The notes under the pieces are model-generated. The model made no database searches, was not told the origin of the DNA, and was given only the letters and a program-made list of their open reading frames with translations. The position numbers were made by a program, and so were the translations under genes. A stretch of DNA of 64,000 nt. Origin: Halobacillus halophilus DSM 2266 (GTDB taxonomy: Bacteria > Bacillota > Bacilli > Bacillales > Halobacillaceae). This document shows positions 1 to 12,133 of the stretch, in pieces (position 1 is the first letter of the stretch; every line of letters starts with the position of its first letter). The DNA is taken from assembly GCF_000284515.1 (NCBI RefSeq), contig NC_017668.1, forward strand, positions 3,534,001 through 3,598,000, given 5' to 3'.

Positions 1-1196
<1,196 letters not shown>

Positions 1197-1205
1197 TCAC
1201 CCCTA

Positions 1206-2308
<1,103 letters not shown>

Positions 2309-2451
2309 TTAAACCTCAAGCAAGCAAAAGCCTTAAGAATAAGAGCTCAGCTAGACAAGAGAAAAACCCGGCTTTAGCTTATAAAAGCTTCAGTCGAAGT
2401 TTTCTTTCCAATCCATTTGGGTATCAAGTTTTCGTAAAGGTATAAAGGAAA

Positions 2452-2480
2452 GGCGAAGATCGATTGAGTTGAACTTCGCC
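2452..2480 (-). other. Stem-loop in the long atpE-atpF spacer
   Basis: A perfect 7-bp inverted repeat (GGCGAAG / CTTCGCC) with a 15-base loop lies just downstream of the atpE stop. It has only a weak U-rich tail (TTTCCTTTATACC) on the minus strand, so it looks more like an mRNA-stabilising or processing hairpin than a strong terminator. The rest of 2273-2504 shows no ORF, only the atpF ribosome site. Confidence 0.5.
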
Positions 2481-2504
2481 ATAAGCGTATTCGCTCGTCC
2501 TGCT

Positions 2505-2762
<258 letters not shown>

Positions 2763-2767
2763 TTATT

Positions 2768-3499
<732 letters not shown>

Positions 3500-3514
3500 C
3501 TACCTTCCATCGTG

Positions 3515-3883
3515 CTAAACTGTTGATTTATTGAACAGGTAATCTATAAAAATGACAATGTAGGCTGCCATTAAGCCCAATACTACGGAAATCAAATGAA
3601 TGTGTTCTTCAAACTGGAGGGCAATGACTACAGCCAGTGCACCTGAAGCCAAACGAGTAAACGTACCGATTCCTCTTACAGACTTGTTCTCTGCAGAGGC
3701 TTCGCCAAGCTTGCGGATTTTGCGCTGCATAAGCCAGAGGTTATAAAAACTCAAAGCGCTTCCCAGGAGAAGGCCCAGAAAAATCGGTTCCCAAGGGGTA
3801 AGGCCCCAGCCAAGAACGAGTAACGCCAGAAGGTAGAGCATCCATTTTCGTTGACGGGCCATCATCTGTTGGTAGTGCTTCAT
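3515..3883 (-). CDS. atpI: ATP synthase protein I
   Basis: Small membrane protein (122 residues, four predicted helices) of the ATP-synt_I family, thought to assist assembly of the c ring and possibly Mg2+ supply; not part of the finished enzyme. Hydrophobic segments start near residues 14, 33, 72 and 98. It sits directly upstream of atpB, with 1 bp between its start and the stop of the preceding atpZ-like gene, so the two are surely cotranscribed. Confidence 0.88.
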   Translation of the reverse strand: MKHYQQMMARQRKWMLYLLALLVLGWGLTPWEPIFLGLLLGSALSFYNLWLMQRKIRKLGEASAENKSVRGIGTFTRLASGALAVVIALQFEEHIHLISVVLGLMAAYIVIFIDYLFNKSTV

Positions 3884-3884
3884 G

Positions 3885-4103
3885 CTAATCGTCTCCCGTG
3901 TACGTCCGTACTAAATGAATGGTCCCATATGTACCTGCTCCTAATCCTAGAAAAATCCCTATGATTAAGAATGTGGGCTCTGTGGAAAATTGACCATCTA
4001 TCCATTTCCCAAGATAAACTCCGGCAAGTGGTCCACCGGCAAGCTGAGAAACGATGGCACTAGTTAATGCCATGGCCTGAAAAGGTGGTCTAGTATCTTT
4101 CAT
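3885..4103 (-). CDS. atpZ: AtpZ/AtpI-like small membrane protein
   Basis: 72 residues with two membrane helices and a Gly-rich second helix (GIFLGLGAGTYGTIHLVR), matching the F0F1-ATPase gene-1 family often called AtpZ. In other bacilli AtpZ with AtpI has been linked to Mg2+/Ca2+ transport supporting ATP synthase. It is the first gene of the atp operon here, following the promoter at 4187-4215. The family call rests on size, hydrophobic pattern and position. Confidence 0.82.
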   Translation of the reverse strand: MKDTRPPFQAMALTSAIVSQLAGGPLAGVYLGKWIDGQFSTEPTFLIIGIFLGLGAGTYGTIHLVRTYTGDD

Positions 4104-4186
4104 TTACAAGCCTCTTTTCACTTGAATAAAAAGGTGTCAGAACCTTTGCAATTCGTTATGAAAACCTTATCATCCCACACTATGTA

Positions 4187-4215
4187 AGAATACATTAGGG
4201 GTTATATGATGTCAA
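4187..4215 (-). promoter_or_regulatory. Sigma-A promoter of the atp operon
   Basis: On the minus strand TTGACA (4210-4215) and TATTCT (4187-4192) are separated by exactly 17 bases, upstream of atpZ (start 4103). This leaves a leader of about 75 nt. It is the best sigma-A match in the spacer. Confidence 0.75.
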
Positions 4216-4243
4216 TGAGTTTGTGATTAAAAATACAAATGTA

Positions 4244-4280
4244 TGACACTTTTCGATCACATTTTCGTCACATTTGTGAC
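4244..4280. promoter_or_regulatory. Array of TGTGA-like half-sites upstream of the atp promoter
   Basis: Four related motifs follow each other at about 11-base steps: TGACAC, GATCACA, GTCACA and TGTGAC. The last two form an inverted repeat (GTCACA-TT-TGTGAC). The array ends about 30 bp upstream of the -35 box. A regulator site is possible; the protein is unknown. Confidence 0.35.
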
Positions 4281-4351
4281 AAAACTTACATGTACCATTT
4301 TACCAATTCTAAACCGAAAATACATAGACTTTTCGAGCCATTTTTACATAA

Positions 4352-4400
4352 AACTTCCACCTCAGGTCATCCAAAAAATGGATGACCTGAGGTGGAAGTT
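4352..4400. repeat. Perfect 21-bp dyad, hairpin repeat copy 1
   Basis: A perfect 21-bp stem (left arm 4352-4372, right arm 4380-4400) closes on a 7-base loop. The core reads CTTCCACCTCAGGTCATCC. A near-identical hairpin recurs at 61999-62053. Here it lies 8 bp past the stop of the protease gene, so it may end that transcript, though no strong U-run follows on the minus strand. Confidence 0.7.
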
Positions 4401-4408
4401 ACTGGTTT

Positions 4409-6559
4409 TTATGAGGATGTGAATGTTACTGGGAACGGGTAACTTTCTTTCTGGTCTTCATACTCGAGAGTGAAGACAGCTATATAAGCCCCTTCTAGAT
4501 GATTCGTATTTACTTTAAATTCCCCTTGCACCATACCCGGCTTAGGGTCTTCAAGTTCAAATAATTTTCCATGAGAGAGCATAGTACCAGCTCTGTATAG
4601 ATCGACGGTGATTTTATCTACGGAATCCGTAAGATGGAAGCGATAAGTGTATCGCCTTGCCTCCGCCCACTTAGATGATAATTCCAAACCGGACACCTTT
4701 TCGTAATCAGATGTTCCGATCATGTAAAGATAAGGAACGTGGAAGTCATGATCTTGATTTCTCAGTTTAATAAACCCCTGATGAACTCCAGCTTTTAGAA
4801 AAGATTTCGTAAGATGGAGTCCAACCTCCACTTCCTTCGTTTCATTCGGTTCCAACTGGACAGTAGTTGGGAGGTCCCACCTGCTCCCATTTTCACGAAC
4901 CGGGACTTCAAGGTGTACTGTCTGACTCTCATTTGTCGGATTTGTAAGCTTCAATTCTGCTTTTTTATTTACCAATGGTTGATCTATGCGACCGAAAGCA
5001 AGCGACCCAGGTTCGATTAGCAGAGTTGGGTTGAATGATTCTTCTATATCAATAAATCCTGTACCTTGCTCAGTAGGTGAATAAGGAAGTTTATCTTTTT
5101 CAAGAATATCTGCTGAGCTCATCATAGCCCTTTTTATTTGCTGAGGAGACCAATCCGGGTAAGCTTCTTTTAATAAAGACGCAAGTCCTGCTACATGCGG
5201 AGCGGCCATACTCGTTCCCTGGAGGGCCGCATACCCTCCTGGGACCGTGCTTAAAATGTTTACACCCGGTGCTACTACATCTGGTTTTAATTCCCATGTG
5301 TTCGTTACGGGACCACGAGAACTGAAAGGAGCCATTCGATGATCAAGTGAAATTTCGGTGGTTTCCAGCCATTGATTCTGCTGAACTCCTTGTTGAATCA
5401 ACCACTCCCCATCTTTTTTGGATACAGCAGCGACCGGAATTGGAATGGAAAGGTTCTCTAACGAACCCTGAAATAAGCCTGGTTCATTATTGTATATAAC
5501 CACACCAGCCGCACCAGCTTGATAAGCTTTAAAAGCTTTTTCCTGAAAAGGAATTTCCCCACGTTCAAACAACACGATTTTTCCAGAAGCATGATTCAGA
5601 TCTTCTTCCCCTCTGCCAGCGTCCAGTAAAGGATACTTTCTGGAAAGTTCCCATGGCTCTGAACCGAGCAGTACTTGAACAGGGATTTGTCGATCTTCTC
5701 CCGGAATTCCAAATACCGGTGCTTTTGAAGGAAGAGCCGAGGCTCCTACGGTTATGGCCTTTGATGATGTGGCAGGGGATCCTACAGTCCAAGTGTCCGG
5801 CCCCGAATTCCCAGCTGCAACTATAACGGTCACACCAAGCTCTACCGCTCTATTAACAGCATGCGTAGTGGGCCAGTCCGGACCGTTCACATCATTACCA
5901 AGAGACAGATTGATCACATCCATTCTCTCTTTAACCGCTTCTTCCAGAGCAGCGATAACCTGGACAGAGGATCCGATCCCCCCTGGACCTAACGCCCGAT
6001 AAGCGTAAAGCTCAGCATCTGGAGCTATCCCTTTCATCTTTCCATCAGCTGCAATGACCCCTGCTACATGGGATCCATGCATGGTCGATCCTTCCCCTCT
6101 GGTTTCCATAGGATCGTTATCAAAATCTACGGTATCAAAACCACCTTTGTAGTTCTTTTGTAGATCCGGATGAGAGTAGTCCACCCCTGTATCAATGACG
6201 CCTACTTTCACCCCTTTACCTGTATAGGAGGGATTATATTGATCACGGATTACTTGAGTAGAAAAAGTGCCCATTTCCTGCTGCAGACTTTTATATTTTA
6301 CGACGGGATACTGATTCACTACCATATCCATACGAGCAAGTTTTTCAAGTTCTTGAGCCGTCCCTTTTACAGCCAGACCGTTAAAGATCGTGTCATACTG
6401 TGCCACAATCTCAAGCCTTGGAATTCTTGATTCAATTTGTTCTGCAAGAAGGGATGAGGAGTCTTCCGTCTCAATAATAATAGTTACTTCATCGTTTTCA
6501 TCCGGGGACTGAAAGCCTGTAAGAAGTAATAAAAGAATGAACAAGTGCAGCAAACGCAT
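4409..6559 (-). CDS. Secreted Vpr-like subtilisin (S8) protease
   Basis: Extracellular serine endopeptidase of 716 residues. Order: signal peptide (1 to about 18), I9-type propeptide (about 24-90), S8 catalytic domain, and a Fn3-like C-terminal part (about 505-716). Catalytic residues are Asp123 (VIDTGVDYSHPDL), His161 (HGSHVAG) and Ser450 (GTSMAAPHVAG), with oxyanion Asn251 (AAGNSGP). A protease-associated (PA) domain is inserted at about 290-395, as in Vpr and minor extracellular proteases. It is shorter than B. subtilis Vpr (about 806). It lies between the atp operon and mnaA, where B. subtilis has no protease, and has its own flanking hairpins, suggesting an acquired or relocated gene. 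Confidence 0.93.
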   Translation of the reverse strand: MRLLHLFILLLLLTGFQSPDENDEVTIIIETEDSSSLLAEQIESRIPRLEIVAQYDTIFNGLAVKGTAQELEKLARMDMVVNQYPVVKYKSLQQEMGTFSTQVIRDQYNPSYTGKGVKVGVIDTGVDYSHPDLQKNYKGGFDTVDFDNDPMETRGEGSTMHGSHVAGVIAADGKMKGIAPDAELYAYRALGPGGIGSSVQVIAALEEAVKERMDVINLSLGNDVNGPDWPTTHAVNRAVELGVTVIVAAGNSGPDTWTVGSPATSSKAITVGASALPSKAPVFGIPGEDRQIPVQVLLGSEPWELSRKYPLLDAGRGEEDLNHASGKIVLFERGEIPFQEKAFKAYQAGAAGVVIYNNEPGLFQGSLENLSIPIPVAAVSKKDGEWLIQQGVQQNQWLETTEISLDHRMAPFSSRGPVTNTWELKPDVVAPGVNILSTVPGGYAALQGTSMAAPHVAGLASLLKEAYPDWSPQQIKRAMMSSADILEKDKLPYSPTEQGTGFIDIEESFNPTLLIEPGSLAFGRIDQPLVNKKAELKLTNPTNESQTVHLEVPVRENGSRWDLPTTVQLEPNETKEVEVGLHLTKSFLKAGVHQGFIKLRNQDHDFHVPYLYMIGTSDYEKVSGLELSSKWAEARRYTYRFHLTDSVDKITVDLYRAGTMLSHGKLFELEDPKPGMVQGEFKVNTNHLEGAYIAVFTLEYEDQKESYPFPVTFTSS

Positions 6560-6640
6560 AGGCCCGTCTCCTTTTTAGTTAGTTTGTGATGGATGAGTAC
6601 AGCTATTCATGAACGTGCTCAGGCAATTTTTGTATAAAAA

Positions 6641-6668
6641 AAGACCAAACCCTCATGGATTTGATCTT
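6641..6668 (-). terminator. Terminator after mnaA
   Basis: On the minus strand AAGATCAAATCC and GGGTTTGGTCTT pair over about 12 bp with one or two wobbles and are followed by TTTTTTTAT. It lies 8 bp past the mnaA stop and insulates the protease gene. Confidence 0.8.
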
Positions 6669-6675
6669 TTAACCA

Positions 6676-7824
6676 TTATTCAATTTCAAACGGTGCTGGC
6701 TTATCTTCCCGGTGATTAAAGAAATACCGGATCGCTTCAGCAATTCTTGCAGATGCTTTTCCATCCCCATATGGATTGGAAGCATGCGACATTTCTTTAT
6801 GTTTTTCCTCATCAGACAGTAATTCATTTGCTAAATGGAAAATGTGATCCTCTTCTGTTCCGGCGAGCTTAAGCGTTCCTGCTTCGATGCCTTCCGGACG
6901 CTCAGTTGTGTCGCGAAGAACCAATACAGGCACTCCAAGTGAAGGCGCTTCTTCCTGGACGCCGCCTGAGTCAGTAAGGATTAAATGAGCCCTGGAAGCA
7001 AAGTTATGGAAATCAATTACATCAAGCGGATCAATTAATTTGATGCGGTCATCATTTCCCAAAATCTCATCAGCCGTATCTTTAACGGCAGGGTTCAGAT
7101 GTACAGGATAGATCACTTGAATGTCATCATGTTCTTCCACAAGGCGCTTAATAGCTCGAAACATCTGTTTCATATTATTTCCAAGATTTTCACGTCTATG
7201 GGCGGTCATCAGAACTAACCGTTTATCTCCAATCTCGTCAAGCACTTCTGAGGCATAATCGTCTTTAACGGTGGTTTGCAGCGCATCAATCGCCGTATTT
7301 CCTGTGACAAAGATCTGGTTGGTCGGCTTGTTTTCTGCAAGCAGATTATCCATGGATTTGTTTGTCGGAGCAAAATGTAAATCCGCCATAACCCCTGTAA
7401 GCTGACGATTCATTTCCTCAGGGTAAGGAGAGTATTTATTCCATGTTCGAAGTCCTGCTTCTACGTGCCCCACAGGAATCTGATTATAATAAGCCGCTAG
7501 TGAAGCCGCAAAAGTCGTCGTGGTATCCCCATGCACAAGAACCACATCAGGTTTTGTTTCTTTCATAACATCATCAAGACCTTCAAGGGCACGGGTCGTC
7601 ACTTGTGCCAGGGTTTGACGCGACTTCATAATATTTAAATCAAAATCGGGCTCAATACCAAAAATCGACATCACTTGATCCAGCATTTCTCTATGCTGCG
7701 CTGTTACCGTGACAATTGGTTCGAACTGGTCGGAACGATTTTTTAACTCCAGAACAAGCGGAGCCATTTTAATAGCTTCCGGCCTTGTCCCAAAAATGGT
7801 CATTACTTTTATGCGTTCTGCCAT
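6676..7824 (-). CDS. mnaA: UDP-N-acetylglucosamine 2-epimerase (non-hydrolysing)
   Basis: Converts UDP-GlcNAc to UDP-ManNAc, the donor for the teichoic acid linkage unit and other wall glycans. 382 residues, full length. The family opening MTIFGTRPEAIKMAPLVLEL and the segments VHGDTTTTFAASLAAYY, GHVEAGLRTWNKYSPYPEEM, TAHRRENLG and LTDSGGVQEEAPSLGVPVLV are all present, including the nucleotide-binding and catalytic Asp, Glu and His positions. AAGGAGGT lies 8 bases before the ATG. It sits downstream of upp in the same direction. Confidence 0.96.
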   Translation of the reverse strand: MAERIKVMTIFGTRPEAIKMAPLVLELKNRSDQFEPIVTVTAQHREMLDQVMSIFGIEPDFDLNIMKSRQTLAQVTTRALEGLDDVMKETKPDVVLVHGDTTTTFAASLAAYYNQIPVGHVEAGLRTWNKYSPYPEEMNRQLTGVMADLHFAPTNKSMDNLLAENKPTNQIFVTGNTAIDALQTTVKDDYASEVLDEIGDKRLVLMTAHRRENLGNNMKQMFRAIKRLVEEHDDIQVIYPVHLNPAVKDTADEILGNDDRIKLIDPLDVIDFHNFASRAHLILTDSGGVQEEAPSLGVPVLVLRDTTERPEGIEAGTLKLAGTEEDHIFHLANELLSDEEKHKEMSHASNPYGDGKASARIAEAIRYFFNHREDKPAPFEIE

Positions 7825-7861
7825 GAATGTACCTCCTTTAATGGAGCTTTAATAATTCTAT

Positions 7862-8494
7862 TTATTTTGTACCATATAATCGGTCACCGGCATCTCCCAG
7901 ACCTGGAACGATGTAGCCTTTTTCATTTAACTTCTCATCAAGAGCTGCGAGATAGATATCGACATCCGGGTGCTCTTCACGAACAGCATCGACACCTTCA
8001 GGCGCTGCAACGAGACACATTAAGCGAATTTGGCGGGCTCCTCTTTTCTTCAATGAATGGATGGCCTCATTGGCTGAACCGCCTGTCGCAAGCATTGGGT
8101 CAATGACGATAAGTTCACGTTCTTCAATATCACTAGGAAGTTTGACATAATACTCTACCGGCTGCAGTGTTTCAGGATCGCGATAAAGTCCGACATGTCC
8201 TATTTTAGCGGCAGGAATCAATTGAATGATTCCGTCTACCATACCTAGACCGGCACGAAGAATGGGTACAAGTCCAATTTTCTTACCCGTCAGTACTTTA
8301 GCTTTTGCGTCGGATGTGACAGGGGTGTCGATTTCAACCTCTTCAAGAGGCAGATCACGAGTAATTTCAAAAGCCATCAATGCGGCGACTTCGTCAACTA
8401 GTTCACGAAAATCCTTCGTCCCTGTTTCCTTTTTACGTATGTACGTCAGTTTGTGCTGAATTAACGGATGATCCAGTACATATACCTTTCCCAT
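7862..8494 (-). CDS. upp: Uracil phosphoribosyltransferase
   Basis: Pyrimidine salvage enzyme converting uracil and PRPP to UMP. 210 residues, the usual length. The PRPP-binding loop appears as [17 protein letters not shown], and the uracil-binding C-terminal segment as [16 protein letters not shown]. The start ATG at 8494 follows AAGGAG. It lies between glyA and mnaA, the same order as B. subtilis glyA-upp. No leader attenuator was seen upstream. Confidence 0.97.
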   Translation of the reverse strand: MGKVYVLDHPLIQHKLTYIRKKETGTKDFRELVDEVAALMAFEITRDLPLEEVEIDTPVTSDAKAKVLTGKKIGLVPILRAGLGMVDGIIQLIPAAKIGHVGLYRDPETLQPVEYYVKLPSDIEERELIVIDPMLATGGSANEAIHSLKKRGARQIRLMCLVAAPEGVDAVREEHPDVDIYLAALDEKLNEKGYIVPGLGDAGDRLYGTK

Positions 8495-8626
8495 TGCCGA
8501 TCACTCCTTCTCATAGTTTGCATCCTTTAAATTGTACTGAAAAACAAGATGAACTGCAACCCGATAAATATGAATTTGCCCGGGCCCTCCATTCATTCCT
8601 ACCAGCACATACGAAGACATAATAAT

Positions 8627-8651
8627 AGCCGCCAGCACCAGGCTGACGGCT
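8627..8651 (-). terminator. Hairpin after glyA
   Basis: AGCCGTCAGC and GCTGGCGGCT form a 10-bp stem with one G-T pair and a 5-base loop, 7 bp past the glyA stop. The minus-strand tail ATTATTATG is only weakly U-rich, so readthrough into upp is possible. Confidence 0.6.
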
Positions 8652-8658
8652 TTTTCTA

Positions 8659-9915
8659 TTAAATAGAAGAATAATTTAAAGTTTGATAAAGAGGGAAACG
8701 GGAAGTCAGCTCACGCACACGCTCTGCCGCTTCTTTCATCTTTTCTTCATTCTCGTGATGCTCAAGAGTGAAGGCAATTAGGTCTGCTATTTCATCCATC
8801 TCGTTTTCTTTGAAACCGCGAGTTGTGACAGCAGCGGTTCCAATACGGATTCCACTCGTTACAAACGGGCTTTCTGTGTCAAAAGGGATCGTATTTTTAT
8901 TGGTTGTAATACCAATATCATCCAAAGCCTTTTCTATCACTTTTCCTGTAAGACCTTTCTTTTGCAAATTCAATAGCAGCAGATGATTATCCGTGCCGCC
9001 CGATACAATGTCGACACCTTTATCTACAAGGGATTCTCCGAGACGTTTAGCATTTGCAATGATCTGCTTGGAATAATCTTTAAACTCCGGCTGCAGCGCT
9101 TCTTTAAAGGAAACAGCTTTGGCAGCAATTATATGCATCAATGGACCACCCTGCATACCAGGAAACACATTCTTATCGATTTTTTTCGCGAACTCTTTTT
9201 GACAAAGAATCATACCGCCGCGTGGGCCGCGAAGGGTTTTATGAGTCGTAGTTGTAACGAAATGCGCATGCGGAACTGGATTAGAATGGAGACCGCAGGC
9301 AATCAGACCGGCAATGTGCGCCATATCTACAAGAAGATACGCTCCTACTTCATCCGCAATTTCACGGAATTTAGCAAAATCAATTTCACGTGGATAAGCA
9401 CTCGCGCCGGCAACAATCAGCTTAGGCTGTACTTCTTTCGCTTTTTTCAATACGGCTTCATAGTTAATTCGTTCATCGTTTTCTTCAACACCATATTCTT
9501 CAAAGTTGTACAGCTTGCCACTGAAGTTTACAGAACTTCCATGTGTAAGATGCCCTCCGTGATTTAAGTTCATCCCAAGTACGGTATCTCCGTGATCCAG
9601 AACGGTAAAATAAACAGCCATGTTGGCTTGGGCACCGGAATGAGGCTGGACGTTGGCATGATCTGCACCAAAAAGCTCTTTCGCACGGTCACGAGCCAGG
9701 TTTTCTACTACGTCGACATGCTCACAGCCTCCATAGTAACGACGGCCAGGATATCCTTCCGCATATTTATTAGTCATAACGGAACCCATCGTTTCCATCA
9801 CAGCCTCGGAAACAAAGTTTTCAGAAGCTATTAACTCAATATTATTCTGTTGACGATCTCTTTCATCCTGAATAGCTGCAAATACCTCTGCGTCTGTTGA
9901 TTTCACTTGATTCAT
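8659..9915 (-). CDS. glyA: Serine hydroxymethyltransferase
   Basis: PLP enzyme that converts serine and tetrahydrofolate to glycine and 5,10-methylene-THF, the main source of one-carbon units. 418 residues. The PLP lysine is in [16 protein letters not shown]; the cofactor and folate region reads [15 protein letters not shown] and [13 protein letters not shown]. An AAAGGGGA site precedes the ATG at 9915. It follows ywlG by 24 bp, so the pair is likely cotranscribed. Confidence 0.98.
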   Translation of the reverse strand: MNQVKSTDAEVFAAIQDERDRQQNNIELIASENFVSEAVMETMGSVMTNKYAEGYPGRRYYGGCEHVDVVENLARDRAKELFGADHANVQPHSGAQANMAVYFTVLDHGDTVLGMNLNHGGHLTHGSSVNFSGKLYNFEEYGVEENDERINYEAVLKKAKEVQPKLIVAGASAYPREIDFAKFREIADEVGAYLLVDMAHIAGLIACGLHSNPVPHAHFVTTTTHKTLRGPRGGMILCQKEFAKKIDKNVFPGMQGGPLMHIIAAKAVSFKEALQPEFKDYSKQIIANAKRLGESLVDKGVDIVSGGTDNHLLLLNLQKKGLTGKVIEKALDDIGITTNKNTIPFDTESPFVTSGIRIGTAAVTTRGFKENEMDEIADLIAFTLEHHENEEKMKEAAERVRELTSRFPLYQTLNYSSI

Positions 9916-9939
9916 AGTAAACCGTTCCCCTTTCCATTC

Positions 9940-10512
9940 CTATTCGTCACATGAACCTTCTTCTTCTATCCTTTCATAAACGGCCCGGACTCCTCCGATT
10001 AAAGGAGGCCGCGTTTTGGCAGCCGTAATGTGGGCGGCTCCAATCGTTTTCTGCTCAATACGCACCGGGACGGCCACCCGCTTCAAATGCATCCCAATTA
10101 AAGTATCCCCTATATCGAGTCCTCCATCGGCCTGGATGGTTTCTACCAGGACTGGGTCATCCATATGCTTAAAGGCATAAGAAGCCATAGATCCACCGGC
10201 TTTAGGTACCGGAATAGCTGAGACCTCTGTCAACCTCTCTTTCTCAAAAACAGAGCGATCCACAACGATGGACCGATTTAAATGCTCACAGCACTGGAAA
10301 GCTACATGAATATTCGCCTGATCTTCCATCTTCTTAAGTTCACGGAACATAACCTCTGCCATAGACTCGTTTCCGGAAGTGCCAATCCGCTCGCCAGCTA
10401 CCTCGCTAGTCGAACATCCTACCACAAATATACCATCTTTAATGGATCCCGTTTGCAAAAGTTGCTCCACTACAGCCCTGGTATCAGCCTGGATGGTTTG
10501 GACATCTATCAC
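9940..10512 (-). CDS. ywlG: UPF0340 / TIGR01440 family protein YwlG
   Basis: Conserved Firmicute protein of unknown function, 190 residues. Family signatures seen are FVVGCSTSEVAGERIGTSGN near residue 30 and FQCCEHLNRSIVV near residue 75, with Cys-Cys-Glu-His possibly active-site-like. The start is a GTG at 10512 with AAGGAGGGG just upstream. It lies between rpiB and glyA exactly as in B. subtilis. No reaction can be named from sequence. Confidence 0.9.
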   Translation of the reverse strand: MIDVQTIQADTRAVVEQLLQTGSIKDGIFVVGCSTSEVAGERIGTSGNESMAEVMFRELKKMEDQANIHVAFQCCEHLNRSIVVDRSVFEKERLTEVSAIPVPKAGGSMASYAFKHMDDPVLVETIQADGGLDIGDTLIGMHLKRVAVPVRIEQKTIGAAHITAAKTRPPLIGGVRAVYERIEEEGSCDE

Positions 10513-10543
10513 GCCTGCCCCTCCTTGTCGTTTTATTTCTAAA

Positions 10544-10571
10544 AAAGGAGAAGCCTGGATGCTCCTCCTTT
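10544..10571 (-). terminator. Terminator after rpiB
   Basis: AAAGGAGGAGC and GGCTTCTCCTTT pair over 11 bp with one G-T, followed by TTTTTT on the minus strand. It lies 50 bp downstream of the rpiB stop. Confidence 0.75.
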
Positions 10572-10621
10572 AGTTATCAGCTTCCGCATTATTTAGCTTC
10601 CGCTTATCTGCTTTCATTGTA

Positions 10622-11062
10622 TTATTTATTCTCATATTCGGCAATCTTAGTTATCCGGTTTTGGTGACGGCCGCCTTCAAATTCTGTCTTAACCCACGTT
10701 TTTGCAATTTCTTTCGCAAGGCCAGGGCCAATGACGCGTTCGCCCATGCAAAGAACATTTGAATCGTTATGTTCGCGTGTAACTTTTGCTGTAAAAATAT
10801 CATGAACAAGAGCAGCACGTACTCCTTTTACTTTATTTGCAGAAATCGACATGCCGATTCCAGTTCCGCAAATAAGAATAGCTTTATCAAACTCTCCGTC
10901 AGCTACTCGTTCAGCTGCAGGAATACCATAGTCCGGATAATCTACGGACCCTTCACAGTCACAGCCAATATCTTCAAAATCAATTTGAAGTTCAGTCAAA
11001 ACATCCGCTACTTCCTGTCGCAGATTTACACCGCCATGGTCTGAAGCAAGAATTATTTTCAT
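10622..11062 (-). CDS. rpiB: Ribose-5-phosphate isomerase B
   Basis: Interconverts ribose 5-phosphate and ribulose 5-phosphate. 146 residues, the full RpiB/LacAB length. The opening MKIILASDHGGVNLRQEV, the catalytic Cys region LICGTGIGMSISANKV, and REHNDSNVLCMGERVIGPGL are all present. The order ywlE-rpiB-ywlG matches B. subtilis (ywlE-ywlF-ywlG). Confidence 0.96.
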   Translation of the reverse strand: MKIILASDHGGVNLRQEVADVLTELQIDFEDIGCDCEGSVDYPDYGIPAAERVADGEFDKAILICGTGIGMSISANKVKGVRAALVHDIFTAKVTREHNDSNVLCMGERVIGPGLAKEIAKTWVKTEFEGGRHQNRITKIAEYENK

Positions 11063-11155
11063 AGCTCCTACACTCCCGTCTTCTTAAATGTCAATCCTAT
11101 CGTGACAGTTTACCGAGCTGCTGTCAATTGAACAAAAGGATTATGGAACGTAAAA

Positions 11156-11180
11156 AATAGAGCCGTTTTTCCGGCTCTAT
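11156..11180 (-). terminator. Terminator between ywlE and rpiB
   Basis: AATAGAGCCG and CGGCTCTATT form a perfect 10-bp stem with a GAAAA loop and a TTTT tail on the minus strand. It lies about 270 bp past the ywlE stop. The stretch 11181-11453 between them shows no convincing ORF or RNA; it is AT-rich near 11200. Confidence 0.8.
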
Positions 11181-11453
11181 TGTTAATATCAGAATGCATT
11201 AATACTATTAATATTTATAAGAAAGAACTTTTAATTCCGCATGTTGTAATATAGGAGACATTTAAAGGCTATGAGGAATTTTAGGATTTACTCCATAATA
11301 TACCTCTTCAATCTGCTGGCTGACTTAGAGTCGTTATGAGCTGCAACTCCGATCGAGCCATAAATTTTGTTAAACAGCAGCTAACAGGTGAACAACTATC
11401 CATCCTATGTATTTCGGTACCCTTTCAAACCTGAATCTCGGGATACCAGATCG

Positions 11454-12062
11454 TTAGGCTGAGGTACCGTTTAATCGTTTAGCGAGAAGTTCAATATACT
11501 TATCCAATTCGTCCCGCGTCATTCTATAGGCATCCAAGTTCCCGCCAAAAGGATCGATAATGTTGATATCAGGAATGCTGTTTTCTATTTCTTCAATCTG
11601 TTTAATCTCGTATTTTAAATCAGTCATAAGCTTTTCTTCCATTTCTTCATCACTTAAGTTTGCAGTGTGGCTTAATATGGAAGAACGTTTCTCTTCAAAT
11701 TTTGAGTAAAGCTCTTTCAGCTTCTGCCACTGATTTTCGTCAATGAGTACGTATTCTTTTAGAGTAAAGTATTTATCCTGATAATCCGGATATTGAATGG
11801 CTAGGGTTTGTTTGTGACGATCCGTCATAGTCAACACAAGATCAGTCCACTCTAACAATTCTGCCGTTACGGAACTTGTTTTGTGATCTATGCTAAACTC
11901 CCATTCTCTAAGAACAAGTTCCGTGTTTTTGGACATCGGTTCTCCTTCACCGGCAAATATACCGGCCGAACGTACCTCAATAGTTGAGAGCTTTGCTTTT
12001 AAGAGAGCTTCGGCCATAGGGCTTCGGCAAGTATTTCCTGTACAAACAAATAATATTTTCAT
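11454..12062 (-). CDS. ywlE: YwlE-type low-molecular-weight protein arginine phosphatase with insertion
   Basis: LMW-PTP fold phosphatase. The P-loop is CTGNTCRS: nucleophile Cys7, Arg13, with Thr11, the residue known to favour phosphoarginine over phosphotyrosine in YwlE. The general acid Asp170 lies in DPFGGNLDAYR. The protein has 202 residues against about 150 for B. subtilis YwlE; the excess is a charged, probably helical stretch at about 108-165 just before the acid loop. YwlE counters the McsB arginine kinase. The ATG at 12062 has AGGAG 8 bases upstream; an in-frame TTG two codons earlier is less likely. Confidence 0.9.
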   Translation of the reverse strand: MKILFVCTGNTCRSPMAEALLKAKLSTIEVRSAGIFAGEGEPMSKNTELVLREWEFSIDHKTSSVTAELLEWTDLVLTMTDRHKQTLAIQYPDYQDKYFTLKEYVLIDENQWQKLKELYSKFEEKRSSILSHTANLSDEEMEEKLMTDLKYEIKQIEEIENSIPDINIIDPFGGNLDAYRMTRDELDKYIELLAKRLNGTSA

Positions 12063-12133
12063 AGCCAATTCTCCTAACCGTTTATCATTTTACTCCATAT
12101 TATCATACGTACAAGGGGGCGTTAAAATTTTTG

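Noticed and set aside
8983-9567. 194-codon plus-strand frame inside glyA
   Set aside because: Antisense shadow of a fully conserved gene; no ribosome site and no protein-like pattern.
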